Assembly: GCA_002773495.1 (NCBI GenBank)
Contig: PFAX01000030.1
Span: forward strand, 48,709 to 57,424
Length of the DNA stretch: 8,716 nucleotides
Source: a bacterium (Candidatus Gribaldobacteria) CG10_big_fil_rev_8_21_14_0_10_37_21
GTDB taxonomy: Bacteria > Patescibacteriota > Minisyncoccia > Minisyncoccales > CG1-02-41-26
Reading direction: 5' to 3'
Positions 1-7,600 of the stretch are shown here, one piece after another. Under the pieces are notes generated by a model. That model did not search any database. It saw only the letters and a list, made by a program, of their open reading frames with translations, and was not told the DNA's origin. A program made the position numbers and the translations under genes. How positions within the stretch are numbered: the stretch's first letter is position 1; each line of letters opens with the position of its first letter.

Positions 1-3000
1 GGAACTAAAGTTATTAAATCAGCAGCGCGAGTTTCGCACATAGCTAAAGTATCCCTTGGGTCGCTTTGCAAAATAGGCGAGATAAGCTTACACGCGGTTG
101 TTAAATTGTTGTCGCCAAACACTCTCCTGCCAAGGTCAACTATGTTTTGCGTCCTGAAGTGATCAAGGGCTGAACCATAATCTATTCTTCTATCTTCGTC
201 AACCCTAGCATTTCCTCCAAAAACATCATCATCGGCGATAAGTGCTTTTGCTTCAAGAAGCAAGCCTGCCCGTGTTTCTTTTTGAACATTAGGGATGCTC
301 CCAAAGGACGCAAAAGTAGCCAAGTCAGGATTTCTAGGAAAAATAGCTACTTTTTTCTTGGCTCCGTTACTCTCTATTTTATAATAATAATTATGCTCTA
401 AGGCAATCTCTATTAAATTATCGCTAATGGCCTTGTAAGCACCCTGCAAGAAGGCAATCGGGTTTAAGTCAACCGCTTTTTTAAAGTCAGCAAAACCCTT
501 AATTGGCACCCCCGCTATTTTAATCCCGTTGCCGTCTTTTTCCCAAAACGGAAACTTGCCTAAAGGGTCGCCTTTCATCATTTCTATGGCTTTCCTGTCG
601 GTTATGCCCGCTTGGTTAAACTCCATTTTAATTTGCGGTTTTAAAACCTCTATGGCTTGCTTGGTCTCGGTTATCTTTTCTTGGCTAGCGAATAAAATAT
701 CCATCACATCTAAGAAAGAAAGCACTTGGCACAAAGACCGCTTACTTTTCTTTTGTTCAAAGCAAGTAACGCTGTTAAGAAAATCGGTTCTTGTTGGGCT
801 ATCGTCGCAGGTTTTACCATAATCCGTACCAACCTTATTATTTATTTCATCTAAGATATTCGTTTGCACCAATGTAGCTGGCTCTTGCAAATCATCAGCA
901 ATTTTTTGTAATTTCTCTTTATCAGAAGCTTGTAACGCCTGAAGCGCTGGGTCGTAGATTAACTCCATTATATCGTGAATAATACTATTTACTTTACCAA
1001 TCAAATCAATTATTTTAGGCACAGGCGCTTCCCATGCTGGGTCGTCTTTTAAAAGCCGTAAACAGGTTTCATCTCTATTATCTTCAACTAACATTCTAGA
1101 CCAATAAATCAAACTGATAATTTTTTCTAAATACCCCCGAGCAATTTGCGCTGGGTTACCAGCTTTTAAGGGAGTTTCCCATGCTGTTTGGATTTTCCTT
1201 AAAATGTTCTTCGCTTGATTCAAATAATCGTCAAAGTTCTGATAATCCTTTGAAGCAAAAAAATCATCTATCTTCTGTTTCAATTCCTGCAACTTTTGGC
1301 AGGTCTCGTTATTATCTCCTCCTGCTTGATCGAAAAACATACTAGGACACTCAAAAGCACACTTTTTTTGACCCTCCTCGCAAGCACTTTCACAATCGTT
1401 TTGATTGCACCCTCTATCGTCGCACCTATCAAAACAAACATCATCACAAGCGGAATATATGACAGTTCGCAGTCTTGGCATAAAACTTGCCAAGCTTGGC
1501 TGATTACAAACATCCTTACACTCATTATAAGTTATGCTATTGTTTAAATTGTCGCAACCCTGAAAACAATCCCGTTCAAAATTAGAACACATCTGATCGC
1601 AATTCGTTCCGCCTTGCCCGCACTTCAAAGCCAACATTATAGCGTCAATGCGGGCTTCAAAGCCATTGGCATTATTAGTATCAGCTAAGTCCTGGAAATA
1701 CTGCCGCGCTTTAATAATATAATAAACCAAGATAGAGTTCTCGGGCGATAGGTTAAAGTCAGTTATCGCTTCAGCGATATTTTCAATGTTTGAGGTTGGG
1801 CCATCAACCGGCAAAGCGTTCCTGAAAAAGGCCTCAATTCTGCCGTCCCAGTCAGGCAATTCAGCCAACTCTGACTTATAAGAAGTTTCAAATTTTGATT
1901 TCCACCCGCCATAACAAGAATTAACATCATTGGTGCACCAATTAGCTGAATTCCAAAACCTTTCAAGGGGTGTTTTGCTATTTACTGGGGCATCTCCCTG
2001 TAAAGCGCCTAAGGTAATGTTTAAAGAAGCGGCTGTAGTGGTAACGCTTTTTTCCCAATTACTAATCAGCCCGGCACTAAAAACAGTTCTTTCTTGTAAA
2101 AACTCTCTAATATCTAACAAACACTGCTGAACATGTTGAGGTAGTATAAAAGGGCAACTGAAATCTCCATTTTTTTCGATTTTAAATTGATTAACAACAG
2201 GGTTAAAGCTTATTGTCAAAAAACATTGCTGCTGGAAGTTTGGCGCTGGAGGGTTGCATAACGCCCTATCAACGGCTGAGTCGTATTTGCCCTCATCAAA
2301 CTTATAATTAAATTTTGCAAAGCTCTCATCAAGGAAAGCAATAAATACAAACGAGGGAATCGCAGAGACAACATAAGAAATTGCATTTCTATGCCTTTGC
2401 TCCATATCAGCTTTTCCGTCATCGCCCCAATAGAACTTGCTTTTTATATTTGTTTTATCGTAAAATTCTGTAGCACTTAAACCAGCAGTAGCCATTGATA
2501 GATCTTCCCAAAAGACACGCCAAGGCGCTTTAGAGTAATTTAGCTCGTTAAAAAGATACACGCCCTTTGGTATATTAATCCCCTTGTCTTCGTTTTTATA
2601 ATCAGGAACAAACGAAAGGGCATTATTAATCTTCCCTTGAACATACCCCACATCAAAAACACTAAAAAGAGAGGCAAGCCGTTGAACTTCGCCAAAAGAG
2701 GTTTTCATTTCATTAAACCACAGCTTTGTCTCTCCTGAAACAACAACGCCTTTGGGGATATACCGATTGTTTTGGTCAACAATACAAGCATAAGAAGAAC
2801 AGTTAAGCTCCGGAGCTACTTTTTTAGCGGTTTCTCTGGCCTCTTTTGTTATATTGTCAGCATATTCACATTCAGAATTAACAGTTGGGTCGCAAATAAG
2901 AGCAACTGTGTGGTTGCTGTTTGGATTGTTCGTGTCAAAAGCAACAAACCTAACTTCGTCAGGGCTTACTCCCTCTGAACAATACTGATTCATACAAGAG

Positions 3001-4583
3001 TCATACTGGTTCCAGCATTGCTCGCACTTTTGCACTTTTGATTCGTTTAGGTCTTGCTCAAAAGCGGGGTGCTTCTTTAGAAAATTAAGAAAGGTCATAT
3101 TCCGATTCTTTAGCCAATAGCCGTCAAAATCAAAATCATTATTAAGGTTTCTGCATTTATCATTAGAATGACAAGTACAAAAAACCTTAAACCAATCAAA
3201 GCACTGATCGTTGGCGATATTTCTTCTTTCCGTGATTGACTGTGTGCCAACGACATCGCCAATAGCAGAGATGTTGTTTAGTAAACCGCGAATGCTAATA
3301 AAAGCGTTCTGATAGTCCTTAATAATGCCATCAAACATTACTCGCTTATCGTAATTATCCTTTCCATTTTTTCCTGCTTTATCAGTGGCGAACAAAAAGC
3401 CAATTTCCGGCTCATTTTTAAAGCCAGCGATACCCTTGCTTGGGTTTGTCTCATCTGGCTTGCCCTCGCTAATAATGGCGGTTAAGTCCTTAACTGATTG
3501 GTCAGCCACCTGTAAGGCCTGGGTTTTAGCCCCCGAGTATTCAACCATATTGTTAGAAAAGTTTTGGATTAGGCCCAAAAACCCGTCATAGCCCTTTTTT
3601 AGGCGCTCTTGATTGATAGCCCAACCAATTGGCCCAGTGATTACAGATAAGGCGTCTTTCCATTTTAAACCCATATTTTCCCAAGCCGAAGCTAACGAAG
3701 AAAAATTTTGAACAATATCGTAAATATCGTTTAAAACTAAAGCGCCATCAACTAAAACCCCTTTAATTGTGGAAGCAATCCTGGCAATCTTTTGAATCGT
3801 TGAAACAATGGTCATAATTTGTTGAATATAAGTGAAAACTCCGCCCGGGATTAAAAATTTTAAAATATCAAGAACCGTAATATCATACCTTACTTCGCCA
3901 AACCTTAATGAGCAGTTGCTTTTGCAATTGCGTAAGAAAAAGCAATCTGACAAGGGGTCAGTATTATTGTACATTTTCTTAACTGCAAAAACCTCTTGAG
4001 CGGCGGCTTGTTCTAAGGCAATAAAGTAATTGCAAGCCGCTTGGTGGGCTGATTTCTCTTCAACTGACATTGAAAAATCGTCTTCAGGCAATGGTATTTT
4101 TAACTGGCACTCCCTTGGTGCTTTGGGCTGAGGCACGGCCAAAGCCCTGCCAAATTCGGTTTGTTCGGTTAAATCAGTTTGCCATTCGCCTAACTTAAAA
4201 GTAGAGAAAGGGCTTATGCAAACATCGCCCGGCTTCCATTCGCTTGCACAACTTGCTTTGGGGGTATACTTGTAAGCATTCGTATAACCACAATGAAAAG
4301 AAGAATCACACCCGCAAAAACCAATACTTCCGTCTAAGGATTGCTTAAACATACAATCAAACATACCTAAGTAATTTCTTGTTTCAGTGCCCAGCTTCAA
4401 ACCACCCCTTTCAGTTAATTCAAACTCATTGGGGATTTGAACTTTTTGAAAAATCTTGTCTAAAAACTCGCCAAAATCAAAAGCCATTGCCCTTTGTGGT
4501 GCAGGAATCATCTGGAGTGTCAGGGAAAACAAAACCACTGTAACAATAGCTGACTTAATCTTATTTTTACTTTTAAAAAGCAT
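1..4583 (-). CDS. Giant secreted Cys-rich protein of unknown function, 3'-truncated by window edge
   Basis: An uninterrupted reading frame runs from ATG at 4583 to the left edge: 1,527 codons with no stop, so the C-terminus lies outside the window. The start is well supported: an in-frame TAA lies at 4610-4608, no other usable start lies between, and the next Met (residue 25) would destroy the signal peptide. Residues 1-34 form a signal peptide ending AMA|F. The mature part has Cys groups at residues 77-122, 214-224 (CX5CX3C), 461-477, 520-535 (CXXC then C-x6-C-x4-C) and a dense CX3C block at 988-1079, about 50 Cys in all. Residues 237-300 are a long amphipathic helical stretch. Residues 734-751 are the most hydrophobic internal segment and could be one membrane helix. 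From about 1090 on the protein is charged and helical. No catalytic motif or known family is recognised. It follows another giant Cys-rich gene on the same strand. Secretion is a solid inference; the role is unknown. Confidence 0.92.
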   Translation of the reverse strand, partial: MLFKSKNKIKSAIVTVVLFSLTLQMIPAPQRAMAFDFGEFLDKIFQKVQIPNEFELTERGGLKLGTETRNYLGMFDCMFKQSLDGSIGFCGCDSSFHCGYTNAYKYTPKASCASEWKPGDVCISPFSTFKLGEWQTDLTEQTEFGRALAVPQPKAPRECQLKIPLPEDDFSMSVEEKSAHQAACNYFIALEQAAAQEVFAVKKMYNNTDPLSDCFFLRNCKSNCSLRFGEVRYDITVLDILKFLIPGGVFTYIQQIMTIVSTIQKIARIASTIKGVLVDGALVLNDIYDIVQNFSSLASAWENMGLKWKDALSVITGPIGWAINQERLKKGYDGFLGLIQNFSNNMVEYSGAKTQALQVADQSVKDLTAIISEGKPDETNPSKGIAGFKNEPEIGFLFATDKAGKNGKDNYDKRVMFDGIIKDYQNAFISIRGLLNNISAIGDVVGTQSITERRNIANDQCFDWFKVFCTCHSNDKCRNLNNDFDFDGYWLKNRNMTFLNFLKKHPAFEQDLNESKVQKCEQCWNQYDSCMNQYCSEGVSPDEVRFVAFDTNNPNSNHTVALICDPTVNSECEYADNITKEARETAKKVAPELNCSSYACIVDQNNRYIPKGVVVSGETKLWFNEMKTSFGEVQRLASLFSVFDVGYVQGKINNALSFVPDYKNEDKGINIPKGVYLFNELNYSKAPWRVFWEDLSMATAGLSATEFYDKTNIKSKFYWGDDGKADMEQRHRNAISYVVSAIPSFVFIAFLDESFAKFNYKFDEGKYDSAVDRALCNPPAPNFQQQCFLTISFNPVVNQFKIEKNGDFSCPFILPQHVQQCLLDIREFLQERTVFSAGLISNWEKSVTTTAASLNITLGALQGDAPVNSKTPLERFWNSANWCTNDVNSCYGGWKSKFETSYKSELAELPDWDGRIEAFFRNALPVDGPTSNIENIAEAITDFNLSPENSILVYYIIKARQYFQDLADTNNANGFEARIDAIMLALKCGQGGTNCDQMCSNFERDCFQGCDNLNNSITYNECKDVCNQPSLASFMPRLRTVIYSACDDVCFDRCDDRGCNQNDCESACEEGQKKCAFECPSMFFDQAGGDNNETCQKLQELKQKIDDFFASKDYQNFDDYLNQAKNILRKIQTAWETPLKAGNPAQIARGYLEKIISLIYWSRMLVEDNRDETCLRLLKDDPAWEAPVPKIIDLIGKVNSIIHDIMELIYDPALQALQASDKEKLQKIADDLQEPATLVQTNILDEINNKVGTDYGKTCDDSPTRTDFLNSVTCFEQKKSKRSLCQVLSFLDVMDILFASQEKITETKQAIEVLKPQIKMEFNQAGITDRKAIEMMKGDPLGKFPFWEKDGNGIKIAGVPIKGFADFKKAVDLNPIAFLQGAYKAISDNLIEIALEHNYYYKIESNGAKKKVAIFPRNPDLATFASFGSIPNVQKETRAGLLLEAKALIADDDVFGGNARVDEDRRIDYGSALDHFRTQNIVDLGRRVFGDNNLTTACKLISPILQSDPRDTLAMCETRAADLITLV
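1347..1622 (-). repeat. CX3C-repeat block within the downstream giant protein
   Basis: Residues 988-1079 contain 15 cysteines in 92 residues. Six CX3C motifs begin at residues 995, 1006, 1022, 1046, 1064 and 1075; the fourth extends to CX3CX3C (1046/1050/1054), and single Cys lie at 988 and 1059. The first two and last two motifs have identical spacing, C-x3-C-x6-C-x3-C (995-1010 and 1064-1079), which looks like a duplicated unit. Cysteines at i and i+4 sit on the same helix face, so a helical-hairpin fold held by paired disulfides, as in CX3C/CX9C-type proteins, is a reasonable structural guess. Metal binding is an alternative. I do not recognise a named domain. Confidence 0.75.
2328..2384 (-). 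other. Single hydrophobic segment in the downstream giant protein
   Basis: Residues 734-751 (AISYVVSAIPSFVFIAFL) are the only internal stretch long and apolar enough to cross a membrane. They are preceded by EQRHRN (basic) and followed by DES (acidic), which would favour a cytoplasmic N-side by the positive-inside rule. That conflicts with a fully exported chain, and a central Pro is present, so a buried helix in a globular domain is equally likely. Confidence 0.35.
4482..4583 (-). other. Sec signal peptide of the downstream giant protein
   Basis: Residues 1-34 have the classic three-part layout. The basic n-region is KSKNKIK (residues 4-10), the hydrophobic core spans about residues 11-28 (AIVTVVLFSLTLQMIPA), and a polar c-region ends in Ala-Met-Ala before Phe35. 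The AMA site fits signal peptidase I; no Cys follows, so this is not a lipoprotein box. It indicates export through Sec, which agrees with the many cysteines in the mature chain. An uncleaved anchor is possible but less likely, given the good AXA site. Confidence 0.82.
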
Positions 4584-4600
4584 AGGAAATATTTCTTTTG

Positions 4601-4629
4601 ATTTTAATTAGGACCTACCTGTTTGCCAA
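4601..4629 (-). promoter_or_regulatory. Candidate sigma70-type promoter for the downstream giant gene
   Basis: In the 78-base gap between the genes the minus strand reads TTGGCA (4629-4624, one mismatch to TTGACA), a 17-base spacer, then TAAAAT (4606-4601, one mismatch to TATAAT). Transcription would begin near 4595-4593, leaving only about 10-12 bases before the ATG at 4583. This fits the lack of a Shine-Dalgarno sequence just upstream of the start; the only purine-rich AGGTAGG (4620-4614) is about 30 bases away, inside the promoter spacer. The gap is AT-rich, so a chance match is possible. No terminator hairpin with a T-run is seen in the gap, so read-through from the upstream gene also seems likely. 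Confidence 0.45.
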
Positions 4630-4661
4630 TAAATTATCATTCCCAATTTTATTTAATTTCG

Positions 4662-7600
4662 TCATTTTAGAAGTGAGCTTAAAGGCAAACTACCCCGAGC
4701 AAAACTATCCGCTAAACCATCTAAGCTATAGCTAAACTTTCTGTTAACGCACTCAAGTACTGTTGAGCAACACTCCAATGATGCCTTCTTGCAACACCTA
4801 TCCGCTGGGTTTCCAACTGGAACCTCGTCGCTTTTACAGGCGCTATCTTTCGCTCTGCAATCTTTATAAACAGAACTTCTTTCTTGGCAACAGACCAAAA
4901 CATTGTCGTCGCCAGACATTGCTTCAAACTCATTGGCATTGCACTTACCCCCAACATCCGCCCTCTTTAAGCGACAAATAGCACAGCCATCGGGCTTAGG
5001 GTCAAGGATAAATTCAAAACCCCCTTTATCATCGTCCCTGTCTAAACTATAACAACATTTTCCTCCATCTTCTGTTTCGCCTTCATTAGTTTTACAGCCC
5101 TCTGTTGGCACTGGCCTGCATTTTGCTTCGCAAACAGCGGGCTGGCCCAAAGTACAGCAATTTATGATTTTAACGCCGGTTCCTTCATCAACAACCTCTT
5201 TTAAAACTTCATTTGCTTTACAGGAAGTTGTCCTGACTGGCTGTTTAACACAACTGCCCATTATCTGTTCAGTGGCCATATCGGCTAATTTAGCACCAAA
5301 CAAATTAGCGATTTGAGCTGTCACCCAATCAACTACCCCAGACAAAGCACCAACTGGTGCTTCAATTAAAGCCGTGTCAGCTACGCCCGAGGCCTTTTTA
5401 ATAAACTCCTCTGTCTTTTCCGCTGACTTATCCAGGGCTGAAGTTATAGCGGTTCCGGCTTCTCCTAATGAGTAAAGCGCCTTGTCAAGCCCGACTTTTG
5501 GGCCCAAGGTATCTATCAAGGGCTTCTTTAGCCAGTCATATTTTTCAGCCAATAAGTCAATTAGGGATGTGCCTAAGGTTGAGTTTAAAGCTGGAATAAC
5601 CGGCGTTTTAATTAAAGGCAAAAGGTCAACTGGCATTTTTGTTAAAAAACCAGCTAAAGCATTCAGTCCTGACAAATCAAGCCCCACATCACACTGGCTT
5701 ACCTCTGCGCTGTTTACCCAAATCATCATTGACGGGTCTTGGCAAATTAAAGCGATAATCGGCGTATTACCTTGAACCCCCATTGCCTCTTTAGCTAAAA
5801 CCCCTAAAGGCGTTGTTAGATAGTGAGCTATTTGGGTTATCGCTTGCGCTTGCTCAATGGTAAAGGTATAAACATTCACTTGCCAATTCCCTGTGTTAAA
5901 ATAAGGCGCTAACCCTATAAAATATTTACCATCTAAAAGCCCAACTTCTTTACCAAAATTTTTCATACTATCTGGCCCGCTGAAATTAGCATTAAGTGGA
6001 TGAAGAGGGTTTGTTTCTAATAAAGGGAAAACAAGAGATGCCGGTGCGGCTAATCCGCGCGCGGTAAAGGCGCTGGTTAAAGATTGCGGGATATTGCCAA
6101 GATTAATCGCCATTTTGTCGGCATGGCTTAGGGTTATAGCAAACTGAAAATTAAATATCGTTTGATCTGGGTGCATTGACCGTTCTACTTCTTGAGCTTT
6201 TGTCAAAAGGTAATTTAGTGCTGAAGTATTGTTTAAGACATAAATCATTTCGGTTAACCATTGGGGCTTGTCGCCGGGCTCGTTTAAATAATCCTCAATA
6301 ATTTGAAACATTATCTGCATTTCTTTTGGCCGAACAAAAGTCATTAGGGGCTCATTGATACCTAAAATTTCAGCTGGGGTATTATTTTGAACCTTGCAGA
6401 AAATATAAGGTATTGTCGCTGATTCTATTAAACCACTCTCATTTATAATTTTATCAATCACTTTAGATAAATTAACTGTTCGCAAACTCTCCATAGAATA
6501 AGGCAAGTCCTGGCCAATACCTGCCCTTTCGTTTTGGTAAACAGTTGACAGTGCCCACCTTTTTGTTGCTGGATCATTTTCAAAGTCCTGAACTATCATA
6601 TAACAAACATCTTCAAATAATAACTGGCTCGGGGTTCTGCTTAAAAAGTTAGTCGTGTAGCTTTTACCCGTAATGGTTGGGCCATTTACCTCCATTGGTT
6701 TGACTACCCCAAACGGGATATCAATTAAGACATTTAAGGTTTTATTGCTAACATAGTTAAAAATATCTTTTAAGACAACAACCGTATTGTCTGGATTTGC
6801 GATGATATCTTGCCATTGCCCAGCACTTACTCCTCTTAAGGTCGCTGTTTTCTTCAGCTCTATTTGCAGTTGCACGCCTAAGGCCGGGTAAAGCTTTTTA
6901 TAGGTTTGTATCTCATCGTTAAAGTCAGCAGAAACATTATTTTGGCTTTCAATGCCATATTTTGCCCTGAACATTATTCTAAATAATGACAAGGCGGTTG
7001 TGTCTTTTGTAGCCACGCAACAGCCCTTGCAAATACCCTCTAAAGCATTTGAGCATTCAAGCTGCGAAGAAGCGTCTTTCAAGGGGGTAACATTCATTGA
7101 ACCTTCATCCGTTAAACATTTTCCAGAACAATTTATATCGTTGGGCTCTTTCTTGGACTTTTTATTAGTGTATTGGCAACTTGCTGTAATTAAGAGCTTT
7201 AAAGCGTCACCTGTTGTTAGTGTTGGTGATTGAAAGATAGAACCTAAGGGGTCGCAAGCGGCCTTAGTAACATAACAATAACCCCTGTAAAAGTCGCTGT
7301 TTTCTTGAGGAACTTTATTTTTATCTATTTTTGGCAAAGGTAATGTTTTAATTAAATCGTTAATTTGCGGCACTCCAGTAATGTCCCCCAAACTTTTCTT
7401 TTCAAAAATGCTGTCGCAAACATTCTTTGGCTTATCTATTGCGTTGACCTGCGACTCGCCTTTGTTTTGCCATTTAACAGTGGTCTCTCCACAAATCATG
7501 CTCTTGGGTGTTGCTTTTATAAGGTCGTTTATATTCATCAAGCCAGTTATTTCAAACAAAATTTCAGCTGGGGTCATCGCCAAATAGTTACCTAAACAAT

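Noticed and set aside
529..822. Plus-strand open frames of 66-97 codons throughout the window (for example 529-822, 1296-1547, 5482-5775, 6952-7233, 8216-8491)
   Set aside because: All lie antisense to the two long continuous minus-strand frames, lack ribosome binding sites and show no recognisable protein features.
1..4583. Possible frameshift or pseudogene in the downstream gene
   Set aside because: Reading codon by codon gave one continuous frame with no stop, and Cys positions computed from coordinates agreed with residue counting across the CX3C block.
4586..4595. Palindrome GAAATATTTC just before the ATG at 4583 as an operator
   Set aside because: A 10-base AT-rich palindrome is expected by chance in such sequence, and no second copy or regulator gene is visible.
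4614..4620. AGGTAGG on the minus strand as a Shine-Dalgarno sequence
   Set aside because: It lies about 30 bases before the ATG at 4583, too far to position a ribosome there, and no other start lies 5-10 bases downstream of it.
4584..4661. Rho-independent terminator between the two genes
   Set aside because: The gap has no GC-rich hairpin followed by a T-run; the TAGGTCCTA stretch is too short and has no loop.
4721..4957. Short minus-strand frames inside the large genes (for example 1280-1525, 1763-1966, 2216-2422, 4721-4957)
   Set aside because: They are out-of-frame shadows of the long coding regions, which remain open without a stop across the same bases.
6364..7574. 17-base direct repeats as a mobile-element footprint or attachment sites
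   Set aside because: Both copies encode the same TPAEIL peptide in the same frame inside one gene, so protein-level duplication explains them better.
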